NCBI GenBank assembly: GCA_039586095.1
Contig: JBDHLB010000007.1
Location: 1-64,000, forward strand
DNA length: 64,000 nt
Source: JBDHBD01 sp039586095
GTDB lineage: Bacteria; Gemmatimonadota; Gemmatimonadetes; Palauibacterales; Palauibacteraceae
Direction: 5' to 3'
The translations under genes and the position numbers were made by a program. Below the pieces are notes generated by a model, which ran no database searches, was not told the origin of the DNA, and was given only the letters and a program-made list of their open reading frames with translations. Shown in pieces: positions 6,898 to 13,831 of this stretch; positions within the stretch are counted from its first letter, which is position 1; every line of letters begins with the position of its first letter.

Positions 6898-9835
6898 CGG
6901 CGACTCTCTCGAGTCGGTGCGTGTGGATCGGCTGCGCCATCAGGTTCACGCCGGGGTGTGCTCGACGGTACGCGCCCGCAACGGCCTGGGCCGCCTCGTC
7001 GATGCGGTACCGTTCGTACGCGGCCTCCGCGGCAGCGGCTTCGACCTCCCGTCCGAGGGCCCGGAGGACCAGCATGCGGTGATAGTGCGCGACTCGATCC
7101 TCCGGATCTATCCTCAGGACGCGGTCCAGCGAGACCAGGGCCTCTTCGTACTGCCGGTGCAGGTACAGCGTGCGGCCGAGATTTCGCCACGCCGCCCGAT
7201 CCTCGGGGAAAACCTCGAGGACTCTCCGGAACGCGAGAATCGCGTCCTCGTACCGTCCGTCTTCCTGCAGCACCTGCCCCCACACCCAGGCGGCACGTGG
7301 ATCGCCGGGCCGGATGCCCTCTGCCTCTTGGAGAAGGTCGTATGCGGCATTCAGGTTGCCGTCCCGCAGAGCGGTTCGAGCCATGTTGAGCGGGCCGTCG
7401 GTCCGGTCCGGATGCGCGGCACGCACTCGGTCGAACGCACGCATTGCGAGCCTCGTGTTGCCTTCGAGAAGCAGCGCGATGCCGTAGTCGTTGTAACGAG
7501 TCCAGTCCTCGTCCCTAGCCGCGGCCTTCTTCGCACTCCCGTCGGTCCCCGTTTCGCCGTCTGTCGACGGATCAGCGAGCGCTCCCGAGGCGATGGCGAA
7601 CGACGCTTCGCCCGTGGCGATCTCGGTAACGGGGAGGTCCGGCACGTCCGCGAAGCGCCGGAACCCCTCCGGATTGGCTGCATACGCGAACTCGGTGAAC
7701 GCGCGGTCGAACTTGCGCCACAGCAGGCGCGCGCGAACGGTCAGGTTTCCTCCCGCCGCGCGCTCCGGCACGACGAACTCGTAGTGCGCCACGTCTGCCG
7801 TTCCCGGGCCGATCACGTTCGAGGCCGCCGTCACGTAGATGTCCTGCCCGTTGCGACGCTGGATTCGCCGGCCCTCGCGGTCCAGCAGCACGACACCGTA
7901 CACGTGCGCGAGCGAGTCCAGGCGCCGGTTCGGGGCGATCGAGCCGCTCTTCGCGAGGATGCGACCGTCGCCTTCAAGCAGCTCTACCTCGAGCCATCCC
8001 TGGTTCGAGTCGTTCGTCCCGCCTGGAAACGTGTGGCCGACGGCGCGATTGCGAACAACCACATCCACGACGACCCGCTCGCCTGGCTCCAGAGTCCGCC
8101 TCTCGCCATCCAATGCCAGAGGGGTCCGGTCGTCGCCGCGGCGGATCGCGAACACGTCGACGCTGAGGGCTCCGTCACGCAGGAACCTCTCGGTGTCGCG
8201 CAACGTGGCCGAGTCGCCGCGCACGTACGGGAGCGCCGTGTTCGCGGCCAGAAACCGGTGCGATCGCACGAGCCCGTCTTCGGCTGCCAGATCTCCCCGT
8301 GGCGCGGGCTCCAGCGGCATGTGGCAGTCCTGGCAGACGCGGCGCGATTCCGGCAGGTAGAACGTGCGCGCCGCATTCAGCGAGATGCCGCTGTCATGCC
8401 AGTTGTCGTACTCGTCTTGCCCGCGCAGCCAGCGGTACTCGTTCACCGGCTCGGTCAGACGGACCTTGTGGCAGGTCGCACAGAACTCCGGCTCGCTGTG
8501 CAGCGGCTTCAGCAGGCGTCTCTTGTGCACCGTGGGCTTCGCCTTGAGGGCCATGTCGTGAACGAAGGCCCTCCAGCTGCCGGCGGGTGCGTCCGCGAAC
8601 AAGTACGGATCATCTCCAGTGTCGTCGATGTTGTAGTTCGCGTTGCCGGTCCTCCCGTGCAGCCGATCGATGGCATGGCAGGCGAGGCAGGTAAGCCCGG
8701 CTTGCGCTTCCCGGCTCACACGATCGATCGCCTTGTCGATCAGCCCCGTGAACAGGAGCGCCGGGTCGTGACAGCCCGCGCACCACTTGCTCTTGACGGG
8801 GCCCGATTCGAGCGGCGCCTCCGGGTTCGCCTTCTGATGGAGACGGATCCACTCGTTGGGCGGGCTGCCGTCTGCTCGCAGGCTCCGCACGCTCGCCTCG
8901 TAGAACGGATTGTTGAACGACGCGAAGCGGTGAGCCGAGGCCGACCATTGCTCGACGGTGTCGGGGTGGCAGCGCACACAGCCTTCCGCGCCGATCGGGG
9001 CTTCGGAGGCGAAGCCCTCAGTCCGGACCTCGTCGATCGGGCTCGGCGTCGTCTTGCTGCCGTCGCCCGGTGTGAAAACGCGCGCGGGCACCAGACCGCC
9101 CGACGTCGTGGTCGCCGGTGACGGGAAGAAGAGGCTCTGTGGGGGTACGAAGTCGGCGGCGACAAAGGACGAGTCCGAGAACTCTTCTGGCGACCGATCA
9201 GCACCGCTCGGACCCGTTCCAAGGGTCGCATCCAGAGCGATCTGCGCCTCCGGCCCCTTCCGCGTATCGTTGCCACCGGCGACGTGCGCGGCCACAAGCA
9301 ATACGCCCGCGCCAGCGACGGCCAGCGCGTAGCGACCGATCGAAGACCGGGCCGGGCGTGCCAGACTGACGAGTCGGTGCGCCAGATAGCCAAGCGGGAT
9401 AAGCGCGGCGCAGGCAACGTGTAGCCACCAGGCCCACCGGTTCTCCTGGCTGGCCGCTTCCGTCAGAATGAAAAGCCCCGTGACGACGAGGACGACCGCC
9501 ACGCCGACGAACAGGGATCCCGTGAGGATCGAGCTACCGTGGCGACGTCGCCAGACCCGCGGCAGGTGGGCCAGCACAAAGACCAGGACCAACGCCGCGG
9601 CAAGGAGTCCGATTCCCGTATGCGCCAGAAGAATGGCCTGAAACACGCTCGGCAGGGAGGTCGATCCGGCTGCCAACAGCGTCCAGCCCAGCCCGTCCGC
9701 CAGCCGATTGAGAAGCAGATAGAGCGCGCTGGCAAGCATGAAGCCTGCCAGCACCACCGTCACGCGCAGCAACATGCGCACGCGCGGCGGCAGCAGTGAA
9801 GGAAGATTCGGCCGGCCGCTGGGTCTCTCAGGCAT
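6890..9835 (-). CDS. membrane-anchored five-haem cytochrome c with TPR domain
   Basis: A 981-residue protein. The N-terminus holds about four to five membrane helices (residues 20-220). A periplasmic part follows with five CxxCH haem-binding motifs at about residues 286 (CVRCH), 352 (CAGCH), 383 (CLACH), 452 (CATCH) and 501 (CQDCH), like cytochrome c554-type proteins. The C-terminal third (about 740-970) is TPR repeats. An in-frame GTG at 9880 would add 15 residues; ATG 9835 is used. It lies 54 bases (or nine, from GTG 9880) downstream of the OsmC gene and overlaps the next CRTAC1 gene by eight bases. It probably passes electrons between the quinone pool and periplasmic or surface partners. 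No substrate-specific motif (for example nitrite reductase CxxCK) is visible. Confidence 0.88.
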   Translation of the reverse strand: MPERPSGRPNLPSLLPPRVRMLLRVTVVLAGFMLASALYLLLNRLADGLGWTLLAAGSTSLPSVFQAILLAHTGIGLLAAALVLVFVLAHLPRVWRRRHGSSILTGSLFVGVAVVLVVTGLFILTEAASQENRWAWWLHVACAALIPLGYLAHRLVSLARPARSSIGRYALAVAGAGVLLVAAHVAGGNDTRKGPEAQIALDATLGTGPSGADRSPEEFSDSSFVAADFVPPQSLFFPSPATTTSGGLVPARVFTPGDGSKTTPSPIDEVRTEGFASEAPIGAEGCVRCHPDTVEQWSASAHRFASFNNPFYEASVRSLRADGSPPNEWIRLHQKANPEAPLESGPVKSKWCAGCHDPALLFTGLIDKAIDRVSREAQAGLTCLACHAIDRLHGRTGNANYNIDDTGDDPYLFADAPAGSWRAFVHDMALKAKPTVHKRRLLKPLHSEPEFCATCHKVRLTEPVNEYRWLRGQDEYDNWHDSGISLNAARTFYLPESRRVCQDCHMPLEPAPRGDLAAEDGLVRSHRFLAANTALPYVRGDSATLRDTERFLRDGALSVDVFAIRRGDDRTPLALDGERRTLEPGERVVVDVVVRNRAVGHTFPGGTNDSNQGWLEVELLEGDGRILAKSGSIAPNRRLDSLAHVYGVVLLDREGRRIQRRNGQDIYVTAASNVIGPGTADVAHYEFVVPERAAGGNLTVRARLLWRKFDRAFTEFAYAANPEGFRRFADVPDLPVTEIATGEASFAIASGALADPSTDGETGTDGSAKKAAARDEDWTRYNDYGIALLLEGNTRLAMRAFDRVRAAHPDRTDGPLNMARTALRDGNLNAAYDLLQEAEGIRPGDPRAAWVWGQVLQEDGRYEDAILAFRRVLEVFPEDRAAWRNLGRTLYLHRQYEEALVSLDRVLRIDPEDRVAHYHRMLVLRALGREVEAAAAEAAYERYRIDEAAQAVAGAYRRAHPGVNLMAQPIHTHRLERVAGE

Positions 9836-9889
9836 GATACCGTCTACCCGAACCGGAGCGGCCTGTGCGCCAGGCCCCACACCACGAGA

Positions 9890-10354
9890 CTACGAGTCCC
9901 CTTCCTCGATGTCGGCGGTCCAGCGTACGTCCACCGCCCCACGCAGGGACTGCGCGGTCGGACACTTCGAGGCATGCCTTTCGAGCGCTCGCTCCACCAC
10001 CTCTCGCGAGCCAGCGGGAATGCGAAGTCGATATCGGACGTGAATCTCCGTCAGGACCGGTAGCCCGTCGCGAACCTCATTGATGCCTTCCACGTCGGTG
10101 ACGATGTCGGCGGGGTCGAGCCGGATCTCGCGCACCTCCAGTGCGCCGTTGAGCGTTCCGAGCATTCACCCGCCGGCCGCCGCCACGAGATAGTCCACCG
10201 GCAGAGGCAGGTCCTCGGCCTCGATCCGGTAGTGCTCCTTGATGATTCCGTGCACGCCCATATCGAAGTTCGTTCCGTCGTCCAGCGTGGCCAGCCTGTG
10301 CACGCCGGACACCTTCTCCACTCGGGCCCGTGCCGTGTAGAACGCGTCCGTCAC
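9890..10354 (-). CDS. OsmC family protein, probable selenoprotein (in-frame UGA)
   Basis: Read through one UGA (10166-10168), this frame gives a 154-residue OsmC/Ohr-fold protein. OsmC enzymes reduce organic hydroperoxides with two cysteines. The second is present (Cys131, in SKCPTAQSLRGA). The UGA, codon 63, sits in PVDYLVAAAGG-UGA-MLGTLNGAL, where relatives have the catalytic Cys (AAxxGC...GTL). The two halves are in the same frame with no missing sequence, and a SECIS-like hairpin follows at the right distance, so selenocysteine is the favoured reading. Alternatives are a Cys-to-stop mutation or a sequencing error (TGC/TGT to TGA). GTG 10354 is chosen as start because of the GAGGGGGG stretch just upstream; the frame is open to 10438. 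The multihaem cytochrome operon follows directly. Confidence 0.72.
10121..10161 (-). promoter_or_regulatory. candidate bacterial SECIS hairpin
   Basis: Downstream of the in-frame UGA the mRNA can fold into a three-part hairpin. The upper stem is a perfect GCGCAC/GUGCGC pair with a five-base loop, UGGAG. Below it CUC pairs with GAG, and UCGGA pairs with UCCGG (one G-U). The apical loop begins 26 bases after the UGA and has G at its second position. Known bacterial SECIS elements require a loop about 16-37 bases from the UGA and a G in the first two loop positions, so it meets both criteria. Coding sequence this rich in GC can form hairpins by chance, so conservation in relatives is the real test. 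Confidence 0.55.
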
Positions 10355-10418
10355 TTCGCCCCCCTCTTCTCGTGGATGCCATCCCGATGCCGACGCCGCT
10401 TGGCCGGCTCGCGTGCAG

Positions 10419-10451
10419 AATATATGGGGTGCGGGCATGAACGGGCATGAA
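10419..10451 (-). promoter_or_regulatory. candidate promoter of the OsmC-cytochrome operon with tandem 10-bp repeats
   Basis: On the minus strand TATATT (10419-10424) resembles a -10 box. The -35 region is occupied by two perfect tandem copies of TTCATGCCCG (10442-10451 and 10432-10441), one helical turn apart. No good TTGACA hexamer is present, which would fit an activator-dependent promoter with the repeats as its binding site. The 5' copy overlaps the U-tract of the preceding terminator. This rests on sequence pattern only. Confidence 0.35.
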
Positions 10452-10479
10452 AAAGAGGGACGGCGAACCGTCCCTCTTT
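10452..10479 (-). terminator. Rho-independent terminator after the PEP-CTERM-like gene
   Basis: A perfect 12-bp stem (AAAGAGGGACGG with CCGTCCCTCTTT) is closed by a UUCG tetraloop on the minus strand and ends in a run of U (UUUUU). It lies 45 bases after the stop of the minus-strand gene at 10525 and separates it from the OsmC gene. On the plus strand the downstream U-run is short, so it works mainly for minus-strand transcripts. Confidence 0.9.
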
Positions 10480-10524
10480 CAATGCCTTATTGTGAGCCTG
10501 GTGGAGCCCAGGCCGCGTCTGGCC

Positions 10525-11697
10525 CTACTCCTCGGCTTCCTCCAGCTCGCCGCTGCGGCGCTTGCGCAGTCGCGCGCCTGCGTAACCCGCGAGACCCAGC
10601 CCGAACAGTGTCGTGCTGATGGGCTCGGGCACCTCGGTCATGGGAGGCTCTTCACCCTGTTCGCCCCAGACGGGATCTTCCCACCCGTCGTCGCCACCCT
10701 CGTTGCCGTTGTTGCCGTTGTTGCCGCTGTTCCCGGAATTGCCGCTGTTCCCGGAATTGCCGCTGTTCCCGGAATTGCCGCTGTTCCCGGAGTTGCCGCT
10801 GTTCCCGGAGTTGCCGTTGTTGCCGGAGTTGCCGCTGTTCCCGGAATTGCCGCTGTTCCCGGAGTTGCCGCTGTTCCCGGAGTTGCCGTTGTTGCCGGAG
10901 TTGCCGCTGTTCCCGGAGTTGCCGCTGTTCCCGGAATTGCCGCTGTTCCCGGAGTTTCCGCTGTCGCCACCTTCCTCGTTGCCCCCGGTGGTACCGCCCT
11001 CGTTTCCACCCTGCGAGCCGCCCTGATTGCCGCCTGCATCGCCGCCCTCGCTGCCGCCACCGCTGGTCTCGGTGCCGCCTTCGCTTCCTTCATCCTCTGG
11101 GAAGCTCCGCACGACTTCCGGCTCATCCCCGCCGGGGAGGGCGACGGCCACCGCCGTGGGAACGGCAAGCAGGAACAGCGCAGCCACAGGAGCATCTCGA
11201 TCGCACTCCTCGTCCCGCTCCGCCCGGTCGGAGCCGCTCGGGTCGTCCAGACCCGGGCGGTCTTCGTCGCACTGGACAAGGCCGGGATCCAGGGCAACAG
11301 CCGCGATGCCGTCCAGCCACTCCTCGGTCACATCGACGCACCCGATGCCCGATTCCGGCTGGCATGTCATTCCTGAGGCGCTCAGAAGAACCTGAACATC
11401 CGCCGTTGGCCGTGCGGCGCTCGCGGCATCCGTGGACGCCGTCGGCATCGCCCGATCACGCGAAGCCTCCAGCCCGGTCGCGTTCGGCACGAATATCGAC
11501 AGCTTCTCGCCGACGACGTCCACCTCGACACTGGCACAACTCTCGTTCCAACCGCCCTGACACGCTGACTCAGAGGCGACAGCACTGCCGGCGCCTACGA
11601 CCAACAACCAGGCAGAGCCGCCGGTGAGGAGCAGCATCCCGAGCATCGCGAGGCCCAGATAGGCCTGACGTCTCGATCGCGACCAAACCGTACTCAT
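10525..11697 (-). CDS. PEP-CTERM-like sorted protein with Gly-Asn-Ser repeat tract
   Basis: A 390-residue protein. An N-terminal membrane/signal segment (about 12-42) is followed by a cysteine-containing region (about 45-150) and a second hydrophobic stretch near 165-185. Gly/Glu-rich sequence leads into about 29 tandem G-N-S/G-N-N tripeptides, and the C-terminus carries VPEPISTTLFGLGLAGYAG followed by RLRKRR. That end is the tripartite PEP-CTERM signal (PEP motif, hydrophobic helix, basic tail) recognised by exosortase, which is not encoded here. ATG 11697 has AAGGG seven bases upstream. A strong terminator follows the gene. The central function is unknown; a surface or matrix protein is likely. 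The long plus-strand frame opposite it is an artefact of the repeat. Confidence 0.82.
   Translation of the reverse strand: MSTVWSRSRRQAYLGLAMLGMLLLTGGSAWLLVVGAGSAVASESACQGGWNESCASVEVDVVGEKLSIFVPNATGLEASRDRAMPTASTDAASAARPTADVQVLLSASGMTCQPESGIGCVDVTEEWLDGIAAVALDPGLVQCDEDRPGLDDPSGSDRAERDEECDRDAPVAALFLLAVPTAVAVALPGGDEPEVVRSFPEDEGSEGGTETSGGGSEGGDAGGNQGGSQGGNEGGTTGGNEEGGDSGNSGNSGNSGNSGNSGNSGNSGNNGNSGNSGNSGNSGNSGNSGNSGNNGNSGNSGNSGNSGNSGNSGNSGNSGNSGNSGNNGNNGNEGGDDGWEDPVWGEQGEEPPMTEVPEPISTTLFGLGLAGYAGARLRKRRSGELEEAEE
10702..10962. repeat. in-gene minisatellite of 9/18-bp units
   Basis: About 29 nine-base units, each encoding Gly-Asn-Ser (a few Gly-Asn-Asn) on the minus strand. Synonymous codon alternation gives an 18-bp period on the plus strand (GTTCCCGGAATTGCCGCT and near copies), interrupted by 27-bp blocks encoding Asn-Asn. 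Copy number in such arrays changes easily by slippage, so the protein length may vary between strains and the assembly may have collapsed or expanded it. Confidence 0.9.
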
Positions 11698-12005
11698 GAT
11701 GGTCCCTTATCTCGATTCGGTGGACGCTGGCGCTCACCAGCCCGCTGCCTTGACCTACTCCCGCACTCACTACGACCGTATGCAAGTTTGGGGCACAAAG
11801 CTCAAGGTCGTGTAATCCGTTTTGCGGCAACCAAATAGCGCCTCGGTCGGTGCATCGGGAATGCCGCGATCTGTCGTACTGTCACCACACTGTCTGGGGA
11901 TCAGACTACAACCCGAGCGGATCGAGCCGAGTGTGGCGAGGTTGCCGCACCGCGACCAGGCCGCGGCTTGAGACCCTGTTGAAGAGGGCCAGGGATCGTC
12001 TATTC
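11698..12005. other. intergenic region between divergent PEP-CTERM-like and PilX-like genes
   Basis: About 300 bases between two divergent genes. It must contain the promoters for both, but I find no convincing -35/-10 pair, no long inverted repeat and no recognisable riboswitch. AAGGGA lies just upstream of the minus-strand gene as its ribosome-binding site. Open frames here lack protein-like composition. Confidence 0.5.
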
Positions 12006-12449
12006 ATGGCAACCGATTCGACCGACCAGGGGTTCATTCTGCCGGCCATAGTAGTGGCGCTGACCGTCCTCTACCTGACCGCGGGGGTCGGCTACACGGT
12101 GTCCGCACTCGAGGCGCGGATGAGCGAGGCTCAGGCCGCGAGTGTCCGAGCCTTCTACCTGGCGGACGCCGCCGTGTCTGACGCGCTGGCAACCTTTGGA
12201 GACAGCGTCTCGTCGCGCTCGTACGACTTCGGCGAAGGAGGCGCGTTCGTAGAGGTCTCCACACTCCTCGATGCGCCGGACGGCGTCCGCCTGCTGCGGT
12301 TCACGGCTACCGCCCGGGTCGATTTGCGCCGTGGGGGACCGAGCGTGCGTCGCGTTGAATCGGTGGCGCTCGTGGCGGCAGGCGAAGACTCGACCCCGCC
12401 GATGCCCGTAGCAGTGCCGGGTACGTGGCGTGAGAGCATGGACTGGTGA
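12006..12449 (+). CDS. PilX-like type IV pilus minor pilin/assembly protein
   Basis: A 147-residue protein beginning with a short polar leader ending in Gly (TDQG) followed by FILPAIVVALTVLYLTAGVGY, a single N-terminal membrane helix of prepilin type. A helical segment (SEAQAASVRAFYLADAAVSDAL) then matches the PilX N-terminal pattern in which A-F-x-A/L-A-x-A-A follows the helix. The rest is beta-rich. PilX-type minor pilins lack the conserved Glu5, as here. The open frame begins at 11850, but ATG 12006 puts the leader at the correct length. It is orphaned from other pilus genes in this window. The assignment to PilX rather than a general pseudopilin is moderately secure. Confidence 0.65.
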   Translation: MATDSTDQGFILPAIVVALTVLYLTAGVGYTVSALEARMSEAQAASVRAFYLADAAVSDALATFGDSVSSRSYDFGEGGAFVEVSTLLDAPDGVRLLRFTATARVDLRRGGPSVRRVESVALVAAGEDSTPPMPVAVPGTWRESMDW

Positions 12450-12467
12450 GCGACTCGATCTCCCGGA

Positions 12468-12845
12468 TCAGAACACGCTGACGTGCGAGTGAGCGACGTC
12501 GTGCTCGATCACCCATTCGACGAAGTCGCCCGGGTCGACCAGTACATCCTCCGACAGGTAGTTGCGCGAGGATCCGATCAGTACGGCAAGGAACCGAAGC
12601 TCGGGGCTACCACCGAAGGAGCCGGGCGGCAGTGTGAAGGTCTCGGTCCGGAACGTCGACACCAGGCCGAGTGACAGTCGACGGCCGCCCGAAATCACGT
12701 ACGCGTGGATCGTGTTCCAGTTGCGGTTGGTGACCTCGATCACCGTTTCCGCCCGCGGCGCGTCGACCGACCCTCCGCCAGACGATGCGCAGCCGAACAG
12801 GTTCAGCCCTGTCGCCAGGAGGCCGATCCGGATCGATGTGTTCAT
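12468..12845 (-). CDS. small putative lipoprotein
   Basis: A 125-residue protein with a lipoprotein signal (MNTSIRIGLLATGLNLFGC, Cys19) followed by a Ser/Gly linker and a compact beta-rich domain (ITV/VTNRNWNTIHAYVISGG through a LPPGSFGG turn). The pattern resembles small envelope lipoproteins that may have a transthyretin-like sandwich fold, but I do not recognise the family. It lies tail-to-tail with the PilX-like gene (18 bases apart) and 29 bases downstream of an alpha/beta hydrolase on the same strand, so it may be the second gene of that transcript. Confidence 0.7.
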   Translation of the reverse strand: MNTSIRIGLLATGLNLFGCASSGGGSVDAPRAETVIEVTNRNWNTIHAYVISGGRRLSLGLVSTFRTETFTLPPGSFGGSPELRFLAVLIGSSRNYLSEDVLVDPGDFVEWVIEHDVAHSHVSVF

Positions 12846-12874
12846 GGGTGGGTCACAACCCCTTTCCTGCCGGG

Positions 12875-13729
12875 TCAGGCAGCATCACGCGGCAGCCCAT
12901 CCTCGAGCCGCTGGAGCACCGCGCCCGGGTTGTCGGCATTGAGCCAGTGCCCGCCAGCGATCCGGTGCAGGTAGACGGCTTCTGAACGCGTACGCTCGAT
13001 GCGCGAGCACTCCTCTTCCGTGAGCACATCCGACTCGCTGGCTTTCACGAAGTGGAGCTCCACGCCTGCGGGAGGGTGCTCAACGACCTCCCAGGCATCT
13101 ACACGGAAGAAGTCCACTAGCATCGTCTCGACTCCGTCCAGGTCGAAACGCCAGCGGTAGACCTCACCCCTTCGTACGAGGTTCGTGACCATCCAACGAG
13201 CCACGGAAGGCGCGAAGCCCGATGCCACGAGACCCGCTGCTGCCGTACCGCGGTCTGGGAAGCGATCGTGTTCCCGTACGAAGTCCAGCATGTCGACGGC
13301 CGCCCCCGCTGGAGACCGGCTCGCGGGTGTGGAGTCCATGACCCACACCTGACGCAAACTGTCGTCGGCCCGTCGTGCGTAGAGCAGCGCCACCTTGCCT
13401 CCAAAGGAATGACCGATGAGAGCCTGCGGCCCCGTGTCCAGGTAACGACCGAGCTTCCGCAGGTCGCCGGCGCACGCCTCGAGGTTATGGGGCGGCCCAA
13501 AACCTTGGGAATCGGCGTGCAGTCGCAGATCGACGAGGACGGCGCCCCAGTCGGGCCGTCGCTCGACGAGTCGGCGCGCGATGCTCGCCCAGTTCCGACC
13601 TGCCCCGTAGATGCCATGCAGAACGAAGATCCACGCCGTGGGAGTCGCGCCACGTGCCGTGACGGGGCGGTGGCTCAGAATCGGATCAGCCTTATCCTCC
13701 GCGTGGCGTTCCCCTTTGTTCACCGACAT
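12875..13729 (-). CDS. alpha/beta hydrolase
   Basis: A 284-residue alpha/beta hydrolase of the YbfF/esterase type. The oxyanion-hole motif LHGIYGAGRNW (about 37), nucleophile elbow GHSFGG (about 105), a later acidic residue and the catalytic His in AGGHWLNADNP near the C-terminus are all visible. The natural substrate cannot be told from sequence; an ester or thioester is likely. ATG 13729 has no Shine-Dalgarno and lies just after a -10-like CATAAT, so translation could begin a few codons later. It is cytoplasmic, with no signal peptide. The gene is divergent from the YheT-like hydrolase at 13832. Confidence 0.85.
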   Translation of the reverse strand: MSVNKGERHAEDKADPILSHRPVTARGATPTAWIFVLHGIYGAGRNWASIARRLVERRPDWGAVLVDLRLHADSQGFGPPHNLEACAGDLRKLGRYLDTGPQALIGHSFGGKVALLYARRADDSLRQVWVMDSTPASRSPAGAAVDMLDFVREHDRFPDRGTAAAGLVASGFAPSVARWMVTNLVRRGEVYRWRFDLDGVETMLVDFFRVDAWEVVEHPPAGVELHFVKASESDVLTEEECSRIERTRSEAVYLHRIAGGHWLNADNPGAVLQRLEDGLPRDAA

Positions 13730-13831
13730 GTATTATGGGCCTCGCGTCGAGCCGTTCGCCAAGACGGTCATAAGGCCGACAACCGTCGCCGTGGACGGGC
13801 CGAAGTTAGAGCCTTCACGAGGCCACAGCGA

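Noticed and set aside
6662..9121. Long plus-strand open frame of 819 codons opposite the cytochrome gene
   Set aside because: It is antisense to the CxxCH/TPR gene, has Arg/His-rich random-like composition and no recognisable domain; a product of high GC content.
10702..10962. CRISPR-like appearance of the repeat array
   Set aside because: Units are 9/18 bp, contiguous and without unique spacers, and they code a regular tripeptide; this is a minisatellite.
10447..11376. Plus-strand frame with Val-Pro-Gly-Ile-Ala-Ala repeats
   Set aside because: It is the antisense reading of the Gly-Asn-Ser array. The minus strand has the signal sequence, PEP-CTERM end, ribosome-binding site and terminator.
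13732..13760. Possible promoter TTGGCG-19-CATAAT in front of the hydrolase at 13729
   Set aside because: The -10 box would end only two bases before the ATG and the spacing is too long, so I did not call it; it only makes the start codon less certain.
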